From: Leifsonia shinshuensis
GTDB lineage: Bacteria; Actinomycetota; Actinomycetes; Actinomycetales; Microbacteriaceae
Direction of reading: 5' to 3'
Assembly: GCF_031456835.1 (NCBI RefSeq)
Contig: NZ_JAVDVK010000001.1
Coordinates: forward strand, 3,348,001 to 3,412,000
Length of the DNA stretch: 64,000 nucleotides
The position numbers were made by a program, and so were the translations under genes. Below the pieces are notes generated by a model that saw only the letters and a program-made list of their open reading frames with translations, searched no databases and was not told where the DNA came from. Below are positions 24,772 through 33,632 of this stretch, piece after piece (within the stretch, counting starts at the first letter, position 1; each line of letters opens with the position of its first letter).

Positions 24772-25551
24772 TCAGCCGGTCGCCGAGAGCCTTCCGCGGA
24801 CGATGCTGTCGCCCGAGTGCGCCGGGTCGCCGTTGAGGGGCTGCTGGGAGATGTCGACCACGGGGTAGTCCGCCGCGGCGATGTTCGGGGGCATCACGAA
24901 CCGCCCGCTGCCGCCGTCCAGCAGTCCGACGCTGATCGACTTGGTGAGGTCAGAGTTCATCAGCCAGACCTCGCGGAAGTCCGACCCGTCGGAGTCGACC
25001 GCCGGCGAGTCCAGCTTCACGGCCAGCACAGTCGTTCCGTCCGGCTCGCGTTCCATCGTCGCCTTCCCGTTCGACGTCGACCAGGCGGGGAGGCCGGCGA
25101 GCGTCGCCTGCGCCTCGACCTGAGGCGCGGCGGGGCGGACGAAGACGAACACGGCGACGAGAGCTGCGACCACGAGCACGGCGGCGGAGGCGACCAGCGC
25201 CGGCCAGCGGCGGCGGCCGCGGCGCCCTCTGCGGGGGACGACGTCGCCGGAACGGCCGCCGGGCGTCGCCGAGGATGTCGAAGCAGGCACCGTCGATCGG
25301 TCGACGGAGGTCTCGATGAGGGGCGGTTCGAGGGTCAGCTGCGCGCTGATCCGCTCCCACACCTGAGGAGACGGGTCCTGGAGCGGGAAGTCGACCGGCC
25401 CGTTCTCGCGGGCGGCCCGCGTGACGCGGGTCAGCCGGTCGAGCTCGCTGCGGCACTCGGCGCAGTTGAGCACGTGCTCGACGTCGGCCTCGTCGACGTC
25501 CGGGTCGCCGAGTGCCAGCATCGCGAGCACATCGGGATCGCTATGCGTCAT
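24772..25551 (-). CDS. Anti-sigma factor (RskA-like, zinc-binding)
   Basis: The 259-residue protein has an N-terminal zinc-binding anti-sigma domain with H26-xxx-C30-xx-C33 (EHVLNCAECRSEL), a cytoplasmic linker rich in Thr/Ser/Arg, one membrane span (WPALVASAAVLVVAALVAVFVFV, about residue 130) and an external RskA-type domain (WSTSNGKATMEREPDGTTVLAV, then VWLMNSDLTKSISVG). Family members bind an ECF sigma factor and release it after regulated proteolysis. It overlaps the sigma gene by 11 bases, the usual pairing. Confidence 0.9.
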   Translation of the reverse strand: MTHSDPDVLAMLALGDPDVDEADVEHVLNCAECRSELDRLTRVTRAARENGPVDFPLQDPSPQVWERISAQLTLEPPLIETSVDRSTVPASTSSATPGGRSGDVVPRRGRRGRRRWPALVASAAVLVVAALVAVFVFVRPAAPQVEAQATLAGLPAWSTSNGKATMEREPDGTTVLAVKLDSPAVDSDGSDFREVWLMNSDLTKSISVGLLDGGSGRFVMPPNIAAADYPVVDISQQPLNGDPAHSGDSIVRGRLSATG

Positions 25552-26083
25552 CGGCGTCCTCCAATCGTGCTCGGAGCCTGAGCAGGCTGCGCCGGATGTG
25601 ACTCTTGACCGTACCCAGCGGAAGGTCCAGTTTGGCTGCGATCTGGCTATGGGTGAGCCGGTCGTAGAAGGCCAGGCGCATGATCTGCTGCGGGATGGGC
25701 TCGAGCAGCTCGAGCTCCTGACTCATCGTGACGCTGTCGGCGATCTCGTCCGTCCAGGTCAGCGACTGCAGGTAGACGCTCTCCATCAGGGCCTGCAGTT
25801 CGCGTTGCCGCTTCGCGCGGGCCTCGTAGGCGTCCACGATCTTGTGGCGGGTGATCGCCATCAGCCAGGTGCTGAGCTTGGCGCGCTCCGGGTCGAAGCC
25901 GGCCCGTCCCTGCCAGGCGGCGACGAACACCTGCTGCGTGACGTCCTCGGCGTCGGCGACATCGCCGAGCGAGCGCAGCGCGAGCGTGTAGACCAGCCGG
26001 CCCCAGCGCTGGTACAGCCGCTCGATCGCGTTCACGTCACCGGTCTGGAGGCCGGTGATCAGTGAACGCTCGGTGTCATCCAC
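25541..26083 (-). CDS. ECF RNA polymerase sigma factor (SigK-like)
   Basis: The 180-residue protein has sigma region 2 (LYQRWGRLVYTLALRSLGDVADAEDVTQQVFVAAW, residues 20-54) and region 4 with the HTH LTHSQIAAKLDLPLGTVKSHIRRSLLRLR near residue 160. Length and absence of extra domains fit group 19/SigK-type ECF factors, which work with RskA-type membrane anti-sigma factors. The start is GTG. The two nearby DUF4397 genes with a common upstream 10-mer are its probable targets, recalling mycobacterial SigK control of secreted surface proteins. Confidence 0.9.
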   Translation of the reverse strand: MDDTERSLITGLQTGDVNAIERLYQRWGRLVYTLALRSLGDVADAEDVTQQVFVAAWQGRAGFDPERAKLSTWLMAITRHKIVDAYEARAKRQRELQALMESVYLQSLTWTDEIADSVTMSQELELLEPIPQQIMRLAFYDRLTHSQIAAKLDLPLGTVKSHIRRSLLRLRARLEDADDA

Positions 26084-26181
26084 AGGCTCATCATCGCTCC
26101 CCGGGGGCGCACGCGCCAGGGAGGCGGACGCGATCCACAGCGATCACGCGGACTGGCACCGTCACGGATAGCCTGGAGCGC

Positions 26182-28434
26182 ATGCGCCCCGAGCTCATCC
26201 ATCTCACCGCCGCCGGTGTCAGCGTCCTGCTCGACCTCCGTGGGGGCCAGCTGCCGACCATCCCGCACTGGGGAGCGGCGCTCGGGCCGGTGGATGCTGC
26301 GGAGGCCGCCGCCATCGCGGTGAGCGACGTGCGGCCGGTGGCCCCGAATGCGCCCGACGAACCGGCGCGGGTCGCCATCCTGCCCGAGCAGCGCACCGGG
26401 TGGCTCGGCCGGCCGGGTCTCAGCGGCAGCCGTGACGGCGCCGACTGGTCGCCGTACTTCCGGGTGGCGGAGGTGACCGTCGGCGACGGCGAGTCCGGGC
26501 TGGACGGCGAGCTCCTCACCCTGCCCGCAGGCGGAGGCGTGTCCATCGTCGCCCGGGATGCGACCGCGGCTCTGCAGCTCACGCTCGACGTCGAACTGTC
26601 GGCGGCCGGGGTGCTGCGGTCGGCTGCCACGCTCCGGAACGACGGCGACACCTACCGCCTCGACGACCTCGGGATCGCGTACCCGATCCCGGCCCGCGCC
26701 CGCGAAGTGCTCGACTTCGCCGGACGCTGGGCCAAGGAGCGCACGCCGCAACGGCGTCCGCTCACGGTCGGCGCGCACGTGCGGGAGGGACGGCGGGGCC
26801 GCACCGGCTCGGATGCCGCGACCCTGCTCATCGCCGGCGAGCCCGGGTTCGGTTTCGCCCAGGGCGAGGTCTGGGGAGTCCACACCGCGTTCAGCGGCAA
26901 CCACCGCCACTACGCCGAGCGCCTGTCCGGCGGCGAGCAGGTCATCGGCGGCGGCGAGCTGCTGCTGCCGGGCGAGATCCGACTGGGCCGCGGCGAGAGC
27001 TACCGCACTCCGTGGGTTTACGGCGTCTACGGCGACGGGCTCGACGACCAGGCGCATCGGCTGCACCGTCACCTGCGTGCGCGGGCGCAGCATCCACGTC
27101 GCCCGCGTCCGGTCACGCTCAACGTGTGGGAGGCCGTCTACTTCGACCACGACCTCGCCAAGCTCACCGCGCTCGCCGACCGCGCCGCATCGGTCGGGAT
27201 CGAGCGCTTCGTGCTCGACGACGGCTGGTTCCGGCACCGGCGGAACGACCACGCCGGCCTCGGCGACTGGTACGTGGACGAGGACGTCTGGCCGGACGGT
27301 CTCACGCCGCTGATCGACCACGTGCGCGGTCTCGGTATGGAGTTCGGCCTCTGGTTCGAGCCCGAGATGGTGAATCCCGACTCCGACCTGGCGCGCGCGC
27401 ATCCCGAGTGGATCATGCAGACCGGCGGCCGGCTGCCCGTGGAGTCCCGGCACCAGCAGGTGCTGAATCTCGGCATCCCCGAGGCGTACGCGTACGTCCG
27501 CGACCGCATGGCCGACATCCTCGCAACGAACGACATCGCCTACATCAAGTGGGACCACAACCGCGACCTGGTGGATGCGGGGACCGCCCCCGGCGGCGCA
27601 CCCGGCGTGCACGAGCAGACCCTGGCCGCCTACCGGCTGATGGCCGAGCTGAAGGAGCGCTTCCCCGGCCTCGAGATCGAATCGTGCAGCTCCGGCGGCT
27701 CGCGGGTGGACCTCGGCGTGATCGAGCACACCGACCGGGTGTGGGTCTCGGACTGCATCGACCCCCTGGAGCGGCAGGGCATGATGCGGTGGACCCAGCA
27801 GCTCCTCCCGCCGGAGCTCCTCGGCGCCCACGTCGCGTCGGCGTACTCGCACACCACCCACCGCCACCACGACCTCGGCTTCCGCGCCGGCTCGGCCCTC
27901 TTCGGGCACTTCGGCGTCGAGTGGGACCTGACGTCCGCATCCGACGCCGACCTCGCCCAGCTGGGGGAGTGGATCGCGTTCCACCGCGAGCACCGCGACC
28001 TCCTGCACCACGGCGACCTGGTGCGCATGGACGAGCTCGACCCCACCTTCTGGGTGAGCGGAGTCGTCTCGCCGGATCAGCGCCGTGCCCTGTTCTCCCT
28101 CGCCTTCCTGGGCCGGTCGGACGCGGCCCCGCTCGGCCGGTTCACGCTGCGCGGGCTGGACGATGAGACCCGCTACCGCGTGGTGCCGCTGACCCTCGGC
28201 GACCCCGCCGGCAGCCAGGGGGTGCCCCCGTGGTTCTTCGCAGGACGTGACGACACCCCGACGGCGGCGGACGGCGTCACGCCGCTCTCCCGCCCGCTCG
28301 GTGGCCGTGCCGGCCGTGACACCCCCGCTCCCACGGGGATCGAGCTGAGCGGGCGAGCCCTCCGCCGCACCGGCCTTCAGGCGCCGCTCTCGTTCCCGGA
28401 CCGCGTCTGGCTGCTGAGCGTGGAGGCCGTCTGA
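26182..28434 (+). CDS. Alpha-galactosidase, GH36
   Basis: The 750-residue enzyme has the GH36 layout: N-terminal beta domain (1-300), TIM barrel (310-620) and C-terminal beta domain. Barrel motifs are FVLDDGWFRHRRND, FGLWFEPEMVN, the nucleophile D458 in YIKWDHNR and the likely acid/base D524 in RVWVSDCID; CSSGGSRVD also lines the site. It hydrolyses alpha-1,6-galactosides such as raffinose and melibiose. No signal peptide is present, so substrates must be imported. The ATG follows a GGAG site. It is divergent from the sigma factor; no adjacent transporter is seen. Confidence 0.93.
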   Translation: MRPELIHLTAAGVSVLLDLRGGQLPTIPHWGAALGPVDAAEAAAIAVSDVRPVAPNAPDEPARVAILPEQRTGWLGRPGLSGSRDGADWSPYFRVAEVTVGDGESGLDGELLTLPAGGGVSIVARDATAALQLTLDVELSAAGVLRSAATLRNDGDTYRLDDLGIAYPIPARAREVLDFAGRWAKERTPQRRPLTVGAHVREGRRGRTGSDAATLLIAGEPGFGFAQGEVWGVHTAFSGNHRHYAERLSGGEQVIGGGELLLPGEIRLGRGESYRTPWVYGVYGDGLDDQAHRLHRHLRARAQHPRRPRPVTLNVWEAVYFDHDLAKLTALADRAASVGIERFVLDDGWFRHRRNDHAGLGDWYVDEDVWPDGLTPLIDHVRGLGMEFGLWFEPEMVNPDSDLARAHPEWIMQTGGRLPVESRHQQVLNLGIPEAYAYVRDRMADILATNDIAYIKWDHNRDLVDAGTAPGGAPGVHEQTLAAYRLMAELKERFPGLEIESCSSGGSRVDLGVIEHTDRVWVSDCIDPLERQGMMRWTQQLLPPELLGAHVASAYSHTTHRHHDLGFRAGSALFGHFGVEWDLTSASDADLAQLGEWIAFHREHRDLLHHGDLVRMDELDPTFWVSGVVSPDQRRALFSLAFLGRSDAAPLGRFTLRGLDDETRYRVVPLTLGDPAGSQGVPPWFFAGRDDTPTAADGVTPLSRPLGGRAGRDTPAPTGIELSGRALRRTGLQAPLSFPDRVWLLSVEAV

Positions 28435-28445
28435 CCCGGCGTACG

Positions 28446-28910
28446 GTGGCGGAGGTGCAGACGTTCCTGCCCTATCCGTCGTTCGCCCGCAGCGTCCGCG
28501 TGCTGGACCGCGCCCGGATGGGCAAGCAGCGCGTCGAGGCGCTGCAGGTGCTGCGCGCCATCACCGTGCCCGGATACGGCTGGCGCCACCACCCGGTGGC
28601 GAAGATGTGGCGCGGCTACCTGCCCGCGCTCACGAAGTACGCCCTCGAGTCGACGGACGCCTGGATCGAGCTGGGCCACGCCGACACCGTGCGCCCGCAG
28701 GTGCTGGCGTTCGCCCCCGAGGTGGCGGACCTCCCGCAGGACGAGCTCGACCTGCCCCCGTGGATCGGCGACCCGGCGTTCCACCTGAGCCACCAGTCCA
28801 ACCTGGTGCGCAAGGACCCCGAGTTCTACCGCCCGCTCTTCCCCGACGTCCCCGACGACCTCCCCTACATCTGGCCCGGCCCCACCCGCGAGGCCGACCT
28901 CCTGCCGTAA
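28446..28910 (+). CDS. MSMEG_6728-like protein, pyrimidine-dimer glycosylase fold (PF03013)
   Basis: The 154-residue protein begins MAEVQTFLPYPSFARSVRVLDRARMGKQRVEALQVL and contains HPVAKMWRGYLPALTKYALE and HLSHQSNLVRKDPEFYRPLF. These are hallmarks of an actinobacterial family related to T4 endonuclease V, often labelled pyrimidine dimer DNA glycosylase. Catalysis in T4 EndoV uses the N-terminal Thr amine; here Thr is internal (VQTFLPY), so activity is uncertain. GTG start. It follows the galactosidase by 11 bp, probably without functional link, and ends at a hairpin. Confidence 0.75.
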   Translation: MAEVQTFLPYPSFARSVRVLDRARMGKQRVEALQVLRAITVPGYGWRHHPVAKMWRGYLPALTKYALESTDAWIELGHADTVRPQVLAFAPEVADLPQDELDLPPWIGDPAFHLSHQSNLVRKDPEFYRPLFPDVPDDLPYIWPGPTREADLLP

Positions 28911-28921
28911 CGGCACGGCCC

Positions 28922-28949
28922 GTTAGCGCGCGGCGCCTCCGCGCGCAAC
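28922..28949 (+). terminator. Intrinsic terminator
   Basis: GTTAGCGCGCGG pairs with CCGCGCGCAAC across a 5-base loop with one bulged A, followed by CTTT. It closes the galactosidase unit before the importer cassette. Confidence 0.7.
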
Positions 28950-29074
28950 CTTTATGACGCTCGTTGAGCATCGCTACCGAATGTGACGGCCGGGGATGCG
29001 TCGTGTCCGGTGCGGTTCTAACGTCGGCGAGGCACCCATCACCCGTCTCCGCAGCCCGATGTGAAGGACACAGC

Positions 29075-30232
29075 ATGAAGACTCTCCTCCGGGGCGCCGC
29101 ACTCGCGTCCGTCGCCGCCCTCGCCGTCACCGGCCTCGCCGCCTGCGCCGGCGGCTCCGCAGCCTCCGGCGACTCGTCCTCGAAGAGCCCCGTCTACTTC
29201 GGCGTCTCGTCCGCCACCACCGGCCAGTACGCCCAGTACGGCGAGCAGTTCAAGGAAGCGTTCGACCTCGCTGTCGAGCAGGTCAACGCGAAGGGCGGCA
29301 TCAACGGCCACCCCGTCCAGCTCAAGTACGAGGACTCGCAGTCCGACCCCAAGCAGTCGGTCGCCGTCGCCCAGAAGTTCGTCGGCGACGACAGCGTCAG
29401 CCTCGTGTTCGGCGACTACTCGTCGGCAGCGTCCATCCCGGCCTCGCCGATCTACACCGCCGGGAAGCTGGTGCAGTACGGCTTCAACAACTCCAACCCC
29501 GACTTCACCGCCAAGGGCACCCAGTACCAGTGGTCCACCTCGATCACCACGAGCGCGACCTACACCTGGACCGCCGACTACATCAAGAAGCAGGGCATCG
29601 ACTCCGTCGGCGTCAGCTACCTGAACACGGCCGACTGGGGCATCCCCGCGTTCAACGCCTTCAAGGCGGAGGCGAAGAAAGTCGGACTCAAGATCACCGA
29701 CGCCGAGGGCGTCCTGGACACCTCCGACGACTACCGTCCGTCGCTGACCAAGGCGGTCGCGGGCAAGCCCAAGGCCTTCGTGCACATCGGCTACGGCCCC
29801 GACGCCGCCAAGATCGTCACGCAGCTGCGGGCGATCGGCTACGACGGGACCTTCTACGGCGGCCAGGACGAGCAGTCGTTCGACGGCACGAAGGATGCGG
29901 AGGGCGCGATCAACGGCGCCGAGTTCCTGTCCTCGAACCCGGCGCCCGAGGTGCAGGCGTTCGTGAAGGCCTTCAAGAAGAAATACCCGCAGGAGGCCGA
30001 GGTCACCGGCTTCGAGGCCGGCGCCTACGACGCGCTCAACGTCGCCGTCGCTGCCGCGAAGATCGGCGGGACGGACCGCGCAGGCATCCTCGCCGGGTTC
30101 AAGAAGGTGAAGGATGTGCCGAGCGTCGTTTACGGGAAGATCACCTTCGACCAGTCCACGCGCCGCGTGGCCTCGCCCCAGCTGACCCCGAGCATCCTGC
30201 GCGACGGGAAGTGGGTCGCGTACAACGGCTGA
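29075..30232 (+). CDS. Branched-chain amino-acid-type ABC substrate-binding lipoprotein
   Basis: The 385-residue protein has a lipoprotein signal (lipobox LAAC, Cys near residue 26) and a type I periplasmic fold of the LivJ/Peripla_BP_6 class: VYFGVSSATTGQYAQYGEQFKEAF, then NAKGGINGHPVQLKYEDSQSDP and GFEAGAYDALNVAV near the end. Related proteins bind Leu/Ile/Val but also amides, urea and aromatic acids. It is the first gene of a seven-gene cassette ending in a luciferase-like monooxygenase and two AhpD/CMD proteins, so the ligand is probably a compound those enzymes oxidise. AAGGA site before the ATG. Confidence 0.92.
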   Translation: MKTLLRGAALASVAALAVTGLAACAGGSAASGDSSSKSPVYFGVSSATTGQYAQYGEQFKEAFDLAVEQVNAKGGINGHPVQLKYEDSQSDPKQSVAVAQKFVGDDSVSLVFGDYSSAASIPASPIYTAGKLVQYGFNNSNPDFTAKGTQYQWSTSITTSATYTWTADYIKKQGIDSVGVSYLNTADWGIPAFNAFKAEAKKVGLKITDAEGVLDTSDDYRPSLTKAVAGKPKAFVHIGYGPDAAKIVTQLRAIGYDGTFYGGQDEQSFDGTKDAEGAINGAEFLSSNPAPEVQAFVKAFKKKYPQEAEVTGFEAGAYDALNVAVAAAKIGGTDRAGILAGFKKVKDVPSVVYGKITFDQSTRRVASPQLTPSILRDGKWVAYNG

Positions 30233-30253
30233 CCCGCCGTCCACACGCACATC

Positions 30254-32056
30254 ATGCTCGACACTCTGATCGCCGGCCTGCTCCGAGGGAACGTCTACGC
30301 CCTCGGAGCGGTCGGCATCTCGCTCGTCTTCGGCGTCATGAACGTCGTCAACTTCGCCCAGTTCTCCTTCTTCGGCCTGGGCGCGATGCTGTCGTGGTTC
30401 TTCATCGTCAAGCTCGGGCTGCCGTTCTGGCTGGCGCTCGTCGCCGTGCTGGTGGTGTGCGGTCTGCTCGGGCTGCTGATCAACGTCACCGTGGTGCGTC
30501 CGCTGGCGAAGTTCCTGCCGCTCGCGGCGATGCTCTCCACCTATGCCATCTCGCTGATCCTCGACAACGCGTCGCAGATCGCGTTCACGGCGCAGTTCCG
30601 CGTGTTCCCGGATGTGCTGCCCACGTCGAACCTGCACATCGGCAACATGCGGTTCGGCACCTCCGACCTGGTCATGCTGGGCACCACGGCCGTGATCATG
30701 GTCGTGATGACGCTCTTCCTGAAGTACGGGAAGATCGGCCGGGCGATCCGCGCCACCGCGCAGGACCAGGAGGCCGCCCTGCAGATGGGCATCCCGGTCG
30801 GCCAGGTGCAGCACGTGTCGTTCGTGATCGCCTCCGCGCTGGGCGGACTGGCCGGAGTGTTCATCGCCCTCTACGTCGGCGTCGCGAATCCGAACTCCGG
30901 CCTGGATGTCGGGCTCACGGCGTTCGTCGCGGCGACGCTCGGCGGTCTCGGGTCGCTCGCCGGCGCGGTGATCGGCGGCTTCGTGCTCGGCATCCTGGAG
31001 GCGTTCGGCATCCACTTCTTCGGCGACACCGCGCGCGAGATCGTGGTCTTCGTCATCCTGATCGTGGTGCTCATCGTGCGCCCGGGCGGCCTGCTCGGCA
31101 AGGTTCCGCTGATCTCGACGGAGCCACTGACCGGCACGTTCCTCGGCAAGGGGCGCCCGATCCGCATCCCGCGCTGGGTGTGGCTCGTGGCCTTCGTGGT
31201 CGCGGGCGTCGCCGTCCCGCTGTTCGGGAACGGCTACCTGCTGACCACCGGGACGCAGGTGCTCATCTACGCGATCATCGCCGCGGGCTTCACGGTCACC
31301 GCCGGACAGGCGGGCGTGCTCGCTCTCGGACAGGCGGGCCCGATCGCGATCGGCGCGTACGCGTCGGCGCTGCTCACCCTGTACGTGCACGTCCCGTTCT
31401 GGGTCGCGCTCCCGCTGGCGGGCATCGCGGCGGCGGTCGTCGCGTCCATCCTCGCCTCGCCGATCTGGGGCGTGAAGGGCCACTACATCTCGATCGCGAC
31501 GCTCGGTCTCGGCATCGCCATCGTCGCCGTGATCCAGCTGGTGCTACCGCAGGGGCTCTACAACATCCCGGTCCCGGAGTGGTTCGGGACGCCGCTGAAC
31601 ACCCCGCAGGCGTACTACCTGATCGACTTCGTGGTGCTGGCGTTCACGCTGCTCGTCATGTGGCGGCTGCGCTCGTCGCACCTCGGGAAGGTCATCTCGT
31701 CGGTGGGCTCCGACGAGGTCGCGGCGCTGGCGTCCGGCGTCCGCGGGCGCAACTACAAGGCGCTCGCCTTCGCGGTCTCCGGCTTCTTCGCCGGGATCGG
31801 CGGTTCGCTGCTCGCCCACCAGTACACGTACATCGACCCGACGATCTTCACCATGCTGATGTCGCTGCTGGTCGTGACCATCGTCATCCTGGGCGGCATC
31901 AACCTTCCGTACGGCGCCGTCGTCGGCGCCATCGTGCTGATCGGTGCGATGGAGCTGCTCCGGTTCACGCCGGAGCTGCGCATCATCGTCTACGGCCTGG
32001 TCCTCATCCTCGTGGTGCGGTTCCGGCCGGGAGGGGTCCTGGTGAGGAACGCATGA
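30254..32056 (+). CDS. Fused LivH-LivM ABC transporter permease
   Basis: At 600 residues it is double the usual length. Residues 1-285 match LivH (LLRGNVYALGAVGISLVFGVMNVVNFA; LRATAQDQEAALQMGI-type coupling loop), and residues 305-600 match LivM (VLIYAIIAAGFTVTAGQAGVLALGQAG; SSVGSDEVAALASGV coupling loop). A basic linker (GTFLGKGRPIRIPRW) joins them. In most bacteria these are separate genes; the fusion would fix a 1:1 ratio in the pore. It lies 21 bp after the binding protein and overlaps the ATPase gene by ATGA. Confidence 0.93.
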   Translation: MLDTLIAGLLRGNVYALGAVGISLVFGVMNVVNFAQFSFFGLGAMLSWFFIVKLGLPFWLALVAVLVVCGLLGLLINVTVVRPLAKFLPLAAMLSTYAISLILDNASQIAFTAQFRVFPDVLPTSNLHIGNMRFGTSDLVMLGTTAVIMVVMTLFLKYGKIGRAIRATAQDQEAALQMGIPVGQVQHVSFVIASALGGLAGVFIALYVGVANPNSGLDVGLTAFVAATLGGLGSLAGAVIGGFVLGILEAFGIHFFGDTAREIVVFVILIVVLIVRPGGLLGKVPLISTEPLTGTFLGKGRPIRIPRWVWLVAFVVAGVAVPLFGNGYLLTTGTQVLIYAIIAAGFTVTAGQAGVLALGQAGPIAIGAYASALLTLYVHVPFWVALPLAGIAAAVVASILASPIWGVKGHYISIATLGLGIAIVAVIQLVLPQGLYNIPVPEWFGTPLNTPQAYYLIDFVVLAFTLLVMWRLRSSHLGKVISSVGSDEVAALASGVRGRNYKALAFAVSGFFAGIGGSLLAHQYTYIDPTIFTMLMSLLVVTIVILGGINLPYGAVVGAIVLIGAMELLRFTPELRIIVYGLVLILVVRFRPGGVLVRNA

Positions 32057-32910
32057 GCGACGTGCTGCTGGACGTGCGCGACCTGGAGCGTCACTTCGAG
32101 GGCCTGGCCGCGGTCGACGGGATCTCGTTCACGGTCGGACGCGGCGAGGTCGTGTCGATCATCGGGCCGAACGGCTCGGGGAAGACCACGACGCTGAACC
32201 TCGTGACCGGCGCCCTCCGGCCGAACGGCGGGACCATCGCGCTGGACGGCGAGCGGATCGACCGCGCGGACAGCGCGAAGATCGCCGAGCACGGGATCGC
32301 GCGGACCTTCCAGAACGGGCGGGTCTTCGCGACGCTGTCGGTCGCCGACAACATCGAGGTCGGCCTCCACTCGACCCTCCGGGCGAACCGGCCGTTCCGG
32401 AGGCTCTCGAACCTCTTCCTGCTGCGCTGGGTCCCGCTGCTCGCGGAGCTGTACATCGCGATCGTCGGCACTCCCGCCTCCCGCCGGGAGCAGCGCAGGA
32501 TCGACGAGGTGATCGCAGCCGAGATCGACCGCTTCGAGGCGCGCCTCGGGCCCCGCCGCGACGACCCGGCGTACTCGCTCAGCTACGCCAACCGGCGTCG
32601 CACGGAGATCGCCCGCGCGCTCGCCCTCGACCCCAAGCTGCTCGTGCTCGACGAGCCGACCGCCGGTATGAACCAGTCCGAGACCGCCGAGGTGCTCCAG
32701 CAGCTGCTCGAGCTGAAGGCGGCGGGGCAGACCATCCTGCTGGTGGAGCACAAGCTCGACCTCGTGATGACCGTGTCCGACCGCGTGATCGTGATGGACG
32801 GCGGCCGCATCATCGCGCAGGGCCGGCCGGAAGAGGTCCGCCGCGACACGGCGGTCGTCGAGGCGTACCTGGGCCGCCGCCGCGGGCTCGGAGGGGTGGA
32901 CCTGGTATGA
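32053..32910 (+). CDS. ABC transporter ATP-binding protein (LivG-type)
   Basis: The 285-residue ATPase has Walker A GPNGSGKTT (near residue 40), the LivG-specific ARTFQNGRVFATLSVADNIEVG, Walker B LLVLDEPTAGMNQSE and the H-loop in LLVEHKLDLV. The usual LSGG signature is replaced by LSYANRRR, typical of LivG relatives that carry LSYGxxR. A 50-residue insert (RPFRRLSNLFLLRWVPLLAEL) lengthens the helical domain. Start and stop both overlap neighbours by four bases. It pairs with the LivF-type ATPase. Confidence 0.92.
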   Translation: MSDVLLDVRDLERHFEGLAAVDGISFTVGRGEVVSIIGPNGSGKTTTLNLVTGALRPNGGTIALDGERIDRADSAKIAEHGIARTFQNGRVFATLSVADNIEVGLHSTLRANRPFRRLSNLFLLRWVPLLAELYIAIVGTPASRREQRRIDEVIAAEIDRFEARLGPRRDDPAYSLSYANRRRTEIARALALDPKLLVLDEPTAGMNQSETAEVLQQLLELKAAGQTILLVEHKLDLVMTVSDRVIVMDGGRIIAQGRPEEVRRDTAVVEAYLGRRRGLGGVDLV

Positions 32911-33629
32911 CCGAGCTGCTCGCCCTCGACGACGTGAACGTCTACTACGGACCGTTCCACGCCCTCCGCGGCAACACCCTGACCGTGGGGGAGGGGGAGA
33001 TCGTCTCGCTGCTCGGCGGCAACGCGAGCGGCAAGTCCACGACGATGAAGACCATCCTGGGCCTGGTGCGGCCGCGCACGGGCACGGTCCGGTTCGCCGG
33101 GGAGGACATCACGCAGGCCTCCACCCGCCGCCGGGTGCGGGCGGGGATCGCCTCGGTGCCCGAAGCGCGTCGCGTGTTCCCCGAGATGACCGTGGACGAG
33201 AACCTGATCGCGGGCGCCTACACCCGCCGCGACAAGGCGGGCATCGCCGAGGACCTCGACCGGATGCGCACCCACTTCCCGCGGCTCGCCGAGCGTCGCA
33301 AGCAGCAGGCGGGGACGCTGTCCGGCGGCGAGCAGCAGATGCTCGCGTTCGCCCGGGCCCTGATGAGCCGGCCGCGACTCGTCTGCATGGACGAGCCGAC
33401 GATGGGCCTCTCGCCGAAGCTGGTCGACCAGGTGCTCGACGAGATCGTGCGCATCAACCGCGAGCTCGGCGTGGCCGTGCTGTTCGTCGAGCAGCAGGCC
33501 GAGCTCGCGCTGTCGATCGCTTCGCGCGGGTACGTGCTGGCGACCGGCGCGATCGTGCTGCAGGGGACCGCGCGCGAGCTGCTCGACGACCCGCAGATCC
33601 AAGAGGCGTACCTCGGAAAGGCAGTGTAG
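32907..33629 (+). CDS. ABC transporter ATP-binding protein (LivF-type)
   Basis: The 240-residue ATPase has a Walker A written GGNASGKST in place of GxNGAGKT, an EARRVFPEMTVDENL block, signature LSGGEQQM, Walker B LVCMDEPTMGLSP and the switch region in LFVEQQAELAL where the usual His is Gln, as in other LivF proteins. It forms the second nucleotide site with the LivG-type protein. ATGA overlap upstream; the monooxygenase starts 3 bp after its stop. Confidence 0.93.
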   Translation: MTELLALDDVNVYYGPFHALRGNTLTVGEGEIVSLLGGNASGKSTTMKTILGLVRPRTGTVRFAGEDITQASTRRRVRAGIASVPEARRVFPEMTVDENLIAGAYTRRDKAGIAEDLDRMRTHFPRLAERRKQQAGTLSGGEQQMLAFARALMSRPRLVCMDEPTMGLSPKLVDQVLDEIVRINRELGVAVLFVEQQAELALSIASRGYVLATGAIVLQGTARELLDDPQIQEAYLGKAV

Positions 33630-33632
33630 ACA

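Noticed and set aside
29530..32052. Long plus-strand frame before the LivG gene
   Set aside because: It is the wrong frame of the binding protein and permease; the real LivG start is the ATG at 32053 overlapping the permease stop.
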